Notes under the pieces: model-generated
Databases searched by the model: none
What the model saw: the letters and a program-made list of their open reading frames with translations, nothing else
Told to the model about the DNA's origin: nothing
NCBI RefSeq assembly: GCF_002934665.1
Contig: NZ_NIRS01000002.1
Span: 1 to 64,000 of the forward strand
Direction of reading: 5' to 3'
DNA length: 64,000 bases
Origin: Pseudomonas laurylsulfatiphila
GTDB taxonomy: Bacteria; Pseudomonadota; Gammaproteobacteria; Pseudomonadales; Pseudomonadaceae
Position numbers and translations under genes: made by a program
Shown: positions 45,827-54,265 of the stretch, one piece after another
Numbering within the stretch: position 1 is the first letter of the stretch
How the letters are laid out: every line of letters starts with the position of its first letter

Positions 45827-48007
45827 ATGCTTCGTCAGTTCCATTCCCTGCCTGGCCTGATCGCCGCCCTGTTGGTCATGCTGTTGGCCATCAGCGGCGC
45901 GATCCTGTCTGTCGACCCGGCCCTGGAACGCCTGCACAGCACGCCCTCGCCTGCCGGACAACAAAACGTCGGCCAACTGGCCGGGCGCGTTGCCAGCCAC
46001 TTTCCGGGCGTGGAGCAGATCCAGCGCACGGCGTCCGGCACGGTGATCGTTTACTACAACCAGAACGGCCAGGCCGGGGCGGAAAAGGTCGACCCACTGA
46101 CCGGCGAAGGCCTCGTACCTTACGAGCCATCCGCGTTCTCACGTTGGGTGAAAGACCTGCACCGCTCGCTGTTCCTTGGCACGCCGGGCCATGGCGTGTC
46201 AGGTGTCGGTGCGCTGTTCATGCTGATGCTGTCGGTGTCCGGTGCGCTATTGCTGGCCCGGCGCCTGGGCGGCTGGCGTAACCTGCTGCAGCCACTGCGG
46301 GGCACCTTCAGTCAGCGCTGGCATGCTGAAGTCGGGCGACTGGCACTGCTCGGGCTGCTGCTGTCAGCATTGAGCGGGCTCTACATGTCCGCCACCACTT
46401 TTGGTTTTATCGCCGACGGCAGTCAAAGTGAACCTGCCTTCCCCGCCCATGTCAGCGCCGGCCCGGCCTTGCCGGTGGCGAACCTGCAAGCCTTGCAGGC
46501 CACCGACCTGAATGACTTGCGCGAACTGGTCTTTCCGAGTCCCGGCAACCCGAGGGACGTGTTTTCCCTGCGCACGGCCCAGGGCGACGGCTACGTGGAT
46601 CAGGCCAGCGGCGCCTTGCTGTCCTATCAAGCTCACGACTCGATGCACAACCTCTACCAATTGATCTATCAGCTGCACACCGGCGAAGGTCTCTGGTGGC
46701 TGGGCCTGCCGCTCGGGCTCTGTGCCCTCTGCGTACCGTTGATGAGCGTGACCGGCATTCTGTTGTGGTGGCGACGCCGCAAGTCTGGCCCGAACATCCG
46801 CCACAACAGCCCGGCCCACTGCGCCGACAGCGTGATTCTGGTGGGCAGCGAAAACAACAGCACCTGGGGTTTTGCCAAAACCTTGCACGACGCCTTGCAC
46901 CAGAGTGGCCACCAGGTGCACAGCGCGGCTATGAATGAATGGAGCGGCGATTGCCGCAATGCCCAACGGGTGTTCATCCTCACCGCAACCCACGGTGACG
47001 GCGATGCACCGGCCTCGGCTTCGCGGTTCCTGGCGCGGCTGGCCAAAACCGGCCTCAAGCCGGGCCTGCCCTATGCAGTGCTGGGCATGGGCGACCGCCA
47101 GTTTGCGCAGTTCTGCCAGTATGCCCATCAAGTGCAGGACGCGATGTTGCAGGCCGGTGGCTCGCCCTTGCTGGGGCTGGAAACCGTCAACCGCCAGTCA
47201 CCTCAGGAATTTGCGCGCTGGGGCCACTCGCTGGGCGAAGTGTTGGGGCAGGATCTGGTGCTGGTTCACACCCCGCAGCCGCCGCGCAAGCATCAATTGC
47301 AGCTGACAGAGCGGATTGCCTATGGCGAACAGGTGAATGCGCCGACCCACGTACTGCGCTTCAAAGCCTGCGGCGAGCTGCCGGGCTTTCTGGTCGGTGA
47401 CCTGGTCGGGATTCTGCCCCCGGGCAGCCCGATCCCGCGTTTCTACTCGCTGGCCAGCGGTTCCCAGGACGGCGTGCTGGAGATCTGTGTGCGTAAACAC
47501 AACGGTGGCATGTGCTCGGAATTCCTTCATGGCCTGACCATCGGCGCGCACATCGAAGCTTTCATCCAGCCCAACCCGCAATTTCGGCCGGCATCGGGCA
47601 CGCACCCGGTAATCCTGATCGGCGCCGGCACCGGCATTGGTCCTCTGGCCGGGTTTATTCGCAACAACAAAGCCCGACACCCAATGCACCTGTATTGGGG
47701 CGGGCGCAACCCGGCCTCGGACTTTCTCTATGAACCGGAGCTCAACCAATACTTGTCGGACCGACGCCTGACGGCACTGCGCGCGGCCTTCTCTCAGGTT
47801 CAGGACCGTTGCTACGTGCAAGACCGACTGATCGGCGATGCCCTGGCCTTGCGCCGGTTGATTGAAAAAGGTGCCCAGGTGCTGGTTTGTGGCAGTCGCG
47901 AAATGGCCAAGGGCGTGATGCAGGCCCTCGATGAAGTGATGGCGCCTCTGAACCTGAGTGTGCTGACCCTCAAGGCACAAGGACGCTACCGTGAAGACGT
48001 CTACTGA
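45827..48007 (+). CDS. PepSY transmembrane / flavodoxin / FNR fusion reductase
   Basis: A 726-residue fusion. The N-terminal PepSY_TM module (about 1-325) has four membrane helices and His residues near their ends (FHSLPG, DLHRSLFLG, YQLHTGEG) that could bind haem. A flavodoxin-like domain (about 340-480; TATHGDGDAP near 386-395) and a CysJ-like FAD/NAD(P)H domain (about 490-726; RFYSLASG, GAGTGIGPLAGFI, LVCGSREMAKGV) follow. It would pass NADPH electrons through FAD and FMN to the membrane and on to periplasmic acceptors such as the DUF2271 protein. Confidence 0.85.
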   Translation: MLRQFHSLPGLIAALLVMLLAISGAILSVDPALERLHSTPSPAGQQNVGQLAGRVASHFPGVEQIQRTASGTVIVYYNQNGQAGAEKVDPLTGEGLVPYEPSAFSRWVKDLHRSLFLGTPGHGVSGVGALFMLMLSVSGALLLARRLGGWRNLLQPLRGTFSQRWHAEVGRLALLGLLLSALSGLYMSATTFGFIADGSQSEPAFPAHVSAGPALPVANLQALQATDLNDLRELVFPSPGNPRDVFSLRTAQGDGYVDQASGALLSYQAHDSMHNLYQLIYQLHTGEGLWWLGLPLGLCALCVPLMSVTGILLWWRRRKSGPNIRHNSPAHCADSVILVGSENNSTWGFAKTLHDALHQSGHQVHSAAMNEWSGDCRNAQRVFILTATHGDGDAPASASRFLARLAKTGLKPGLPYAVLGMGDRQFAQFCQYAHQVQDAMLQAGGSPLLGLETVNRQSPQEFARWGHSLGEVLGQDLVLVHTPQPPRKHQLQLTERIAYGEQVNAPTHVLRFKACGELPGFLVGDLVGILPPGSPIPRFYSLASGSQDGVLEICVRKHNGGMCSEFLHGLTIGAHIEAFIQPNPQFRPASGTHPVILIGAGTGIGPLAGFIRNNKARHPMHLYWGGRNPASDFLYEPELNQYLSDRRLTALRAAFSQVQDRCYVQDRLIGDALALRRLIEKGAQVLVCGSREMAKGVMQALDEVMAPLNLSVLTLKAQGRYREDVY

Positions 48008-48962
48008 GTTGCAACGCTACAGCCTGAACGGCGAAACCATGGGCACCCGCTACACCGCCCTGTTTTATGCCGAAGCCGGGATCGATACCGACGAAATTGG
48101 CCATCGCCTGGCGCGTGCCGTAACCCGGGTGGACCAGCAAATGTCCACTTGGAAACCCGACTCGGACCTCAACCGCCTCAATGCCGCCCCCGAGCAGGAA
48201 TGGGTGCCCGTGCCCAAGGAACTGGCCACGGTACTGTCAGCAGCACTGCGCGTCAGTCAGCAATCCGGCGGCGCCTTCGACATTGCTGTCGGCGACCTGG
48301 TTAACGCCTGGGGGTTCGGCCCCGGGGAGCAAAGGGTCACGGAGCAGGCGATGGGCTCGATTGCGCCGCGCCCCCGACTGTCAGCCAGCGCCGCGTTGGT
48401 GGTTGAGCCCCAACGCAATCAGGCGCGCAAGCGCGCGCCGTTGAACCTTGACTTGAGTGGCATCGCCAAAGGTTTTGGCGTGGATGAACTGGCCCGCTGC
48501 CTGGAAGGTTTGGGCATCGACCGCTATCTGGTCGGCATCGATGGCGAGATGCGCGCCCGGGGCGTCAAACCTGACGGCCAGTGCTGGGCCGTGGCCCTGG
48601 AAAAGCCCAATCGGGGCGTGCGAGAAGTCATGGGCGTGATGGAGCTTAGCGATGCCGCAATCGCCACCTCCGGGGACTATCGACACTGGATCGATGTGGC
48701 CGGTCAGTCCTATGCTCATACCATGAACCCGGCCACCGGCACGCCGCTGTGCAACCCGCTCGCCGCCGTCACCGTGGTGGCAGCCTCGTGCATGCTCGCC
48801 GATGCCTGGGCCACGGCGTTAATGGTGCTGGGCGAAACCGAGGGCCCACGTCTGGCTCAAGAACGCGGGATGGACGCGCTGTTCGTGCTGCGCGAGGGTG
48901 CACAGTTCAAAGAAGTATCCATTGTCGGCGGCCGTTTGCAGGCGCAGATTGAAACCCGCTGA
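47991..48962 (+). CDS. apbE: FAD:protein FMN transferase (ApbE)
   Basis: Attaches FMN from FAD to Ser/Thr of target proteins. At 323 residues it has GETMGTRY, STWKPDSDLNRLN, GGAFDIAVGDLVN, LDLSGIAKGFGVDELA and HTMNPATGTPL, all ApbE signatures including the metal and FAD sites. It overlaps the fusion reductase gene by 17 bases. No signal peptide or lipobox precedes the GETMGT motif, unlike most periplasmic ApbE proteins, so it may act in the cytoplasm. Its target is probably the DUF2271 protein or the fusion reductase. Confidence 0.88.
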   Translation: MKTSTELQRYSLNGETMGTRYTALFYAEAGIDTDEIGHRLARAVTRVDQQMSTWKPDSDLNRLNAAPEQEWVPVPKELATVLSAALRVSQQSGGAFDIAVGDLVNAWGFGPGEQRVTEQAMGSIAPRPRLSASAALVVEPQRNQARKRAPLNLDLSGIAKGFGVDELARCLEGLGIDRYLVGIDGEMRARGVKPDGQCWAVALEKPNRGVREVMGVMELSDAAIATSGDYRHWIDVAGQSYAHTMNPATGTPLCNPLAAVTVVAASCMLADAWATALMVLGETEGPRLAQERGMDALFVLREGAQFKEVSIVGGRLQAQIETR

Positions 48963-49031
48963 CGCCGAGTGCCGGCCCGCTCCGAACCCGTCCGATGTGA
49001 ACCGCCTAACGACAGTGAGTCCCGTTAAACA

Positions 49032-49733
49032 ATGAAATTCATGCACAGGCACACCGAGGCACACCGAAGCGATCGTATCGGCTGGCTGCGCGCTGCCGTC
49101 CTTGGGGCCAACGACGGGATTGTCTCTACCGCCAGCCTGTTGATCGGCGTCGCGGCCGCCAACGCCAGCCACGCCACGTTGCTGGTTACCGGTATGGCAG
49201 GGCTGATGGCCGGTGCCATGTCCATGGCCGCTGGCGAGTACATTTCCGTGCACTCCCAGGCCGATACCGAGCGGGCCGATCTGTCCCGGGAACGGGCAGA
49301 ACTGGCGAGCGACCCGAAAGCCGAGCACATCGAGCTTGCCAACATCTACATGCATCGCGGCGTATCACCCGAACTGGCGCATCAAGTGGCCGATCAATTG
49401 ATGGCCCATGACGCACTGGGCTCTCATGCCCGGGACGAGTTGGGCATCAGCGCCACCCTCACCGCCAAACCCTTGCAGGCCGCCCTGGCCTCCGCCGCCA
49501 GTTTCGTGGTGGGCGCCGCGTTGCCCCTGGCCGTGACTTTTTTCGCCCCGGCGCACAGCGTCGGGCCCTGGATATCGGCCATGTCATTAGTGTTTCTCGG
49601 GACATTGGGCGCCATTGCCGCCAAGGCTGGCGGGGCCAACGTCATGACCGGCGCCTGGCGGGTAACATTCTGGGGGGCTCTGGCCATGGGGATTACGGCA
49701 CTGGTGGGGCACGTGTTTGGCGCAGTGGTCTAG
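49032..49733 (+). CDS. VIT1/CCC1 family transporter
   Basis: A membrane protein of 233 residues with five predicted helices. It carries the VIT signature near the N-terminus (RIGWLRAAVLGANDGIVSTASLLIGVAAA) and the metal-site MAAGEYISVHSQ segment. The family moves Fe2+ or Mn2+ out of the cytoplasm. The hydrophilic metal-binding insert (about residues 75-140, rich in Glu, Asp and His) is present. It stands alone 69 bases after ApbE and ends in a bidirectional hairpin. Confidence 0.88.
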   Translation: MKFMHRHTEAHRSDRIGWLRAAVLGANDGIVSTASLLIGVAAANASHATLLVTGMAGLMAGAMSMAAGEYISVHSQADTERADLSRERAELASDPKAEHIELANIYMHRGVSPELAHQVADQLMAHDALGSHARDELGISATLTAKPLQAALASAASFVVGAALPLAVTFFAPAHSVGPWISAMSLVFLGTLGAIAAKAGGANVMTGAWRVTFWGALAMGITALVGHVFGAVV

Positions 49734-49763
49734 CGGGCGACTGCGTTGACCTCAGAGTTTGAT

Positions 49764-49786
49764 TGCGCGCTTTGATCAAGCGCGCA
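49764..49786. terminator. Bidirectional hairpin between convergent genes
   Basis: TGCGCGCTT, a five-base loop and AAGCGCGCA form a perfect nine-base stem between the stops at 49733 (plus) and 49790 (minus). It can serve both convergent genes. The T run on the plus side is broken. Confidence 0.5.
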
Positions 49787-49789
49787 GGT

Positions 49790-50629
49790 TCAAGGTTTTC
49801 TTTTGCAGTGCGACTCGGGCGCACCGTATCCCCACGTGATTGTCGTCTCGGCCTGATGCTCCCAAAGGGTCTCATTGCGCCCAAGGTATTTAATGCCACT
49901 GCCGCCTGGCTGCTGGTACATCAGCGATACGCTATCGCCACGCTCGGCGATCAATGTCGGCGGATCGGTGTTGAAGAACATGGCCGTAACCTCGTTAGCC
50001 GGGTTGCCGTCGCACTCGTAGTAAACAGGCCCTGTGTCCGCTACCAGTCGGTACCGTGCCTGCAACTCGGCGATGCGGCGCTGGTATTCCAGGCGTAAGC
50101 AGGCACCCGCGTCATCGCTCTTCCAGCAGTCATCGCGCCCCTTGATCCAACCACGTTGCTCTGCTTTCAGCGTGGGAGGATGCTCGTTGCCGGCCTTGAT
50201 ACTCGCACTGGCATAAACTTGCGACAGCTTGCGATCGAGTGCGGACAAGTCCTTGTCTTCACAGATCATAGCCTCGATACCCCCGGGCTCCACCTTGGCG
50301 CAATCGTAAGAAGGGCCAGGAGTCACATTGACCGTCAGGGGTTTTCCGGCGTCGCTCCCGGTCGCCTGCATCGCCTTGGTCTGCTGGTCAATGTACATGC
50401 ACCACTCTTCGGAGCTTCGTTCAGGGACGTCTGCCCCACCACGAACCCCTGCTTTGAATTCGATCACCGATTTCCATTCGTCGGAGCCAATATCAGGCCC
50501 GTGCCCTTGCGCATCGGCGGTTTGCAGTCTCTTGTCGATCGCTTGGTACCAAGCGTCAGAGCATAGGGATTGCGCCTGGGCAAATCCCGTGGTGGCAACA
50601 ACAAAAAGCAAGGCAAGATACTGGGTCAT
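49790..50629 (-). CDS. Two-domain lysozyme inhibitor-like protein (LprI + MliC)
   Basis: An exported protein of 279 residues. After a signal peptide (MTQYLALLFVVATTGFAQAQ) comes an N-terminal region with two Cys (about 22-85). An LprI/DUF1311 domain follows (about 105-190; MICEDKDLSALDRKLSQVY and LRLEYQRRIAELQARY). A C-terminal MliC-like domain spans about 195-279 (VYYECDGN to SHCKRKP). Both domain types are linked to inhibition of host lysozymes in the periplasm. ATG 50629 opens the signal peptide. Inhibitor function is inferred from the domains. Confidence 0.78.
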   Translation of the reverse strand: MTQYLALLFVVATTGFAQAQSLCSDAWYQAIDKRLQTADAQGHGPDIGSDEWKSVIEFKAGVRGGADVPERSSEEWCMYIDQQTKAMQATGSDAGKPLTVNVTPGPSYDCAKVEPGGIEAMICEDKDLSALDRKLSQVYASASIKAGNEHPPTLKAEQRGWIKGRDDCWKSDDAGACLRLEYQRRIAELQARYRLVADTGPVYYECDGNPANEVTAMFFNTDPPTLIAERGDSVSLMYQQPGGSGIKYLGRNETLWEHQAETTITWGYGAPESHCKRKP

Positions 50630-50856
50630 GTGCAGTCCTTTTTGATCCGGGCAGTCGTCAAACAACGGCATAGGCCGGATACTCCGTCAACGAGCAGATC
50701 TTTGCGAGTTTCGCAGATCATCCGTCGGGTCGACCACAACGGGCTTGTTATAATCAGCAAGAACGAACAGAAACACGACAATTGAATACCTGACCGCCAG
50801 CGCTGGAATGAAGCACTCAATGAAGCGTCCAGGGTTAAAAAAGGACTTATCGCAGA

Positions 50857-51630
50857 ATGTGGCCACATCTTGCTCCGACCCTTCTGACGTGCATCCTCCA
50901 ACTGCTGGCATCGAGCGCCAACGCCGCACAGCAGACGCATGAAACGCTGACGATCATGGTAGAAGATGCTGCCGCGCCCTGGTCAAACAGCGACGGTACA
51001 GGTTACGCCAACGACGTGGTCCTCGCCGCCTTCAAAGAGATGGCCGTGGAAGCCAGGTTAAAAGTAGTGCCCTATTCACGCTGTAAGTACATGGTGCTCA
51101 ACGGCCAGGTCGCTGCTTGCTTCAACATGAGCTGGCAACCCGAATTCCAGGGCAAGGTCAAACTGGCGGCGCGACCGATATTCAACGTCAGTAACGATGT
51201 TTTTGAATCCATCAAGACCCCCTTGCCGAAGCCCCCGGACGGTCAATGTAATTTGCCGCCCGGCACCGTCGTCGGCATCACCAGAGATTACGAATACTCA
51301 GCCCAGGTCATGGCACTCCAGGCTTCAGGGGTCGAGTTCGAAAATTCCCTTTCAGACTTGACGAGCCTCCAAAAACTCGCTGCTCGACGCTTTCAGGCAG
51401 CCGTGATCATGAGCAACGACCTCGAGGTCAGAAACCGAAAGGCTCAGCAGTCCGGGACAGAAGATACCGTGCGCTTCGCCTTCAATTGCGGCCTGGTGGA
51501 CTCGACGATAGGTTTTAGCCTGTCCCATCCAGACGGATTGCGCGCACTGGAAATGTATGACGAGGGCTATCGACGCATCGAGGCCAACGGTGTGCTTGAG
51601 AGGCTTCACCAGCGCTGGTTTCCTGAGTAG
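50857..51630 (+). CDS. Periplasmic amino-acid-binding-like protein (SBP family 3)
   Basis: A 257-residue exported protein. A hydrophobic N-terminus (LAPTLLTCILQLLASSANA) is followed by a family-3 solute-binding fold (ETLTIMVEDAAAPWSNSDGTGYANDVVLAAF). No permease or ATPase gene is adjacent, so it may be an orphan sensor or carrier. A later start within the leader is possible. Two Cys pairs (CKYM/ACF and CNL/CGL) are unusual for the family. Ligand unknown. Confidence 0.75.
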   Translation: MWPHLAPTLLTCILQLLASSANAAQQTHETLTIMVEDAAAPWSNSDGTGYANDVVLAAFKEMAVEARLKVVPYSRCKYMVLNGQVAACFNMSWQPEFQGKVKLAARPIFNVSNDVFESIKTPLPKPPDGQCNLPPGTVVGITRDYEYSAQVMALQASGVEFENSLSDLTSLQKLAARRFQAAVIMSNDLEVRNRKAQQSGTEDTVRFAFNCGLVDSTIGFSLSHPDGLRALEMYDEGYRRIEANGVLERLHQRWFPE

Positions 51631-51682
51631 TGAATTGCCCAGGGTTTCATGGAATGAGGTTCTTCACGCATCCCCGGGAAAC

Positions 51683-51978
51683 TGTAGGAGCCAGCCTGCC
51701 GGCGATGGACTCAAGTGCGCCGCGTTCATCCAGCTCACCCGCGTAATCGTTAACGACCATCGCTGGCAAGCCAGCTCCTACAAGTGACCGCGTCCTGTAG
51801 GAGCCAGCTTGCTGGCGATGGACTCCAGTGCGCCGCGTTTATCCAGTTCAAACGCGTTATCGTTAACGACCATCGCTGCGATGCGGCGACCCGACAAGCC
51901 AGCTCCTACAAAGGACCGCGTTTACCCGGTTCAAACGCGTTATCGTTAACGCCCGTCGCGGGCAAGCCAGCTCCCACA
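51683..51978. repeat. Cluster of three REP-type palindromic units
   Basis: Units at 51683-51782 and 51796-51910 each open with TGTAGGAGCCAGC and close with GCCAGCTCCTACA. A third, partial unit (about 51911-51978) ends GCCAGCTCCCACA. All share CGTAATCGTTAACG or CGTTATCGTTAACG inside. This fills the 369-base gap 51631-51999 between convergent genes and is typical of Pseudomonas intergenic REP clusters. No gene is seen. Confidence 0.85.
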
Positions 51979-51999
51979 AGTGACCTCCAGGCCTGGGCA

Positions 52000-53382
52000 C
52001 TACAAACCTTCATTGAAACGGAACGAAGCGCCATAAGCCGACGCTGGCAAATGGTTCGAACCGTCACCCCGTAATCGCGAGCGAAAGGTGCCGCTTTGCG
52101 GTTGGGTGCGGTAGAGCCCGCGTTTCTGCAATTCAGGGATCACCAGTTCTACGAAATCCTCAAGACTGCCCGGGCTGATCAGCGGGTTAATCATGTAACC
52201 GCTGGTACCGGATATCCTTGCGTGTTCCTCAATGCGTTCGGCCACCTGTTGAGGGGTGCCCACGAGAATAAGATCACTGCCTCGGGTGACGTTGGCAAAA
52301 CGCTGTTTGACGTCACCTGCCGTCAACGGTTTACCACTGCCGTCGGGATGCATCACATAGGAGGTCATGCCCTCGGTGTGGGTGGAAAGCGCCTCACTGT
52401 CGGCATAGCGGCCGATATCAATGCCGGTGTCGCCCGCGTAACTGACCAGTTGCGCCTGCAAGTGATAGTTGCTTTGCAGTTCGTCGTATTTGCGTTGAGC
52501 CTCAATCTCGGTTTTCGCGGTGACGATACGCAGTACTGTCAGGGACTTCACATCATCACGCTGACGGCCACGTGCTTGAGCCTTGGCCCAGATTTCCTCC
52601 AGCCCCAGGCGAATTTCCTGCGGGTTGGACTTGGCAATGAAGATCAATTCGGCGTGCTTGGCGGCGAACTCACGACCGCGCCCCGACCAGCCCGCCTGAA
52701 TCAACAAAGGCGTCCGCTGCGGCGATGGGGACGTCAAATGCGGCCCGGCCACCCGGTAATGCTCACCCACATGATTGATCGGCCGCACGCGCTCTCCCCG
52801 AGCGTAGAGTTGGCGCGCCTTGTCCGCGACCACGGCGTCGTCGGCCCAACTGCCCTCCCAGAGTTTGTAGACCACATCAAGAAACTCTTCGGCACGTTCA
52901 TAGCGGTCATCGTGCTTGATCATCTGCTCCAGGCCGAAGTTGCGGGCGGCGCTGGACAGGTAGGAGGTGACGATGTTCCAGCCGACCCGGCCGTTGGTGA
53001 GGTGATCCAGCGTGCTGAAGCGTCGGGCATGGGTAAAGGGATGTTCGTAGCTGGTGGTCACGGTAACGCCAAAGGCCAGGTTTTCCGTAGCGGCGGCCAA
53101 TGCCGGAATGATCATCAACGGATCGTTCGCCGGGGCTTCCACGGCCCACTTCATCGCCGCATCGGCGTTGCCACCAAATACATCGTAGAAGCCCAGCACA
53201 TCACCAAAAAACAGCATGTCGAGGTGAGCCTGATCGGCAATGCGTGCCAGGTTCGACCAATAGCCCAGAGAATTGATCGCCAGTCGTTCGTCAGCGGGAT
53301 GGGTCCAAAGGCTTGGCGCGCCGCCACAGCCCACACTGGCTTGCTCATAGAGCGCAAACAAAAGAGGTTTTGGATCGGACAT
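52000..53382 (-). CDS. LLM class FMN-dependent monooxygenase (NtaA/SnaA/DszA type)
   Basis: A flavin monooxygenase of 460 residues of the NtaA/SnaA/DszA family, using FMNH2 from a separate reductase to oxidise organosulfur, nitrilotriacetate-like or similar compounds. Motifs seen are FFGDVLGFYD, TSYEHPFTHARRFSTLDHLT, GRVGWNIVTSY and PLLIQAGWSGRGREFAAKHAE. ATG 53382 gives the expected MSDPKPLLFALYEQ. It follows an ABC permease and a binding protein on the same strand, so the imported compound is its probable substrate. Confidence 0.88.
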   Translation of the reverse strand: MSDPKPLLFALYEQASVGCGGAPSLWTHPADERLAINSLGYWSNLARIADQAHLDMLFFGDVLGFYDVFGGNADAAMKWAVEAPANDPLMIIPALAAATENLAFGVTVTTSYEHPFTHARRFSTLDHLTNGRVGWNIVTSYLSSAARNFGLEQMIKHDDRYERAEEFLDVVYKLWEGSWADDAVVADKARQLYARGERVRPINHVGEHYRVAGPHLTSPSPQRTPLLIQAGWSGRGREFAAKHAELIFIAKSNPQEIRLGLEEIWAKAQARGRQRDDVKSLTVLRIVTAKTEIEAQRKYDELQSNYHLQAQLVSYAGDTGIDIGRYADSEALSTHTEGMTSYVMHPDGSGKPLTAGDVKQRFANVTRGSDLILVGTPQQVAERIEEHARISGTSGYMINPLISPGSLEDFVELVIPELQKRGLYRTQPQSGTFRSRLRGDGSNHLPASAYGASFRFNEGL

Positions 53383-53419
53383 CGTGGTTCCTGTAGATAA
53401 AGTCATTAAACGGGGCGGT

Positions 53420-54265
53420 TCACCGCTGATTCTTGAAACCTTTGCCGTAGTGGCGCTCAAGGCGGTGCTGTATCAATTCCAGCCCGATGGACAGCAACCA
53501 ATAGATGACCGCTGCGGTGGTGAGCATTTCGATGTAGCGATAGGAAGAGCGCCCATAGGACTGCGCCAGGAACATGACCTCCCACACACCCATCACCGAA
53601 ATCAGCGATGAGTCCTTGAGCATTGAAATGAACTGGCTGGTTGTCGGCGGAATGATCGTGCGCATGGCTTGCGGCAAGATGATGTGCACAAAGGTCGCCC
53701 TCGGCCCAAGACCCAGCGCCTTCGCCGCTTCGCGCTGCCCGGGTGCTACAGCCAGGATGCCGGCACGAAAGATCTCGCTCAGATAGGCACCATAATTAAG
53801 CGAAAGCGCAATGATCCCCGCGCTGATTGCACCGGGTACAACGCCCAACTGCGGCAAGCCCAAATAGATCAGCAGGATCTGGATCAGCAGCGGTGTACCG
53901 CGAAAAAAAGACGCATAGAAACTGGCAATACCGAATGCCACTGCGCTGCGTGACAGTCGCGCCAGCGCCGTCACAAAGCCAAGGAGCAATGAAAGCCAGA
54001 TCGAACACAAGCATAGGAACAACGTCAGCGCGGCGCCTTGCAGGAAACCGTTTGGCCCAAGGTGCAGGCCGACCAGATTGGGCCATTTCTCCAGGATGAT
54101 CGAAAACTTCAAATCGAAGCTCATGAAGAACAGGACGCACAATCCAGACAACGCCGCCCACGTCAAATACAGGCGAGTGCGAAATCCAAACAATTGGCTA
54201 AGGCGGCGCGTCTCGATTGCAGGGGCGGCAGTCGCCTTGGCCGGGTGTGGGTTGAGGGCTGTCAT
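53420..54265 (-). CDS. Amino-acid-type ABC transporter permease
   Basis: A 281-residue permease of the His/Glu/Gln/cystine type. About five helices follow a charged 30-residue cytoplasmic lead, with the family loop QREAAKALGLGPRATFVHIILPQA near residue 190. The start at 54265 overlaps the binding-protein stop by four bases. No ATPase gene follows, so it must borrow one encoded elsewhere. Transport of a sulfur- or nitrogen-bearing acid is likely from the neighbouring monooxygenase. Confidence 0.88.
   Translation of the reverse strand: MTALNPHPAKATAAPAIETRRLSQLFGFRTRLYLTWAALSGLCVLFFMSFDLKFSIILEKWPNLVGLHLGPNGFLQGAALTLFLCLCSIWLSLLLGFVTALARLSRSAVAFGIASFYASFFRGTPLLIQILLIYLGLPQLGVVPGAISAGIIALSLNYGAYLSEIFRAGILAVAPGQREAAKALGLGPRATFVHIILPQAMRTIIPPTTSQFISMLKDSSLISVMGVWEVMFLAQSYGRSSYRYIEMLTTAAVIYWLLSIGLELIQHRLERHYGKGFKNQR

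Noticed and set aside
51683..51978. Possible CRISPR-like or phage att repeats
   Set aside because: The repeats are long palindromes opening with TGTAGGAGCCAGC and closing with its complement, i.e. Pseudomonas REP units. There are no regular spacers and no cas genes.
52096..53400. Long open frame (about 434 codons) antisense to the FMN monooxygenase
   Set aside because: A product of high-GC codon bias opposite a well-conserved monooxygenase; no family likeness or ribosome-binding site.
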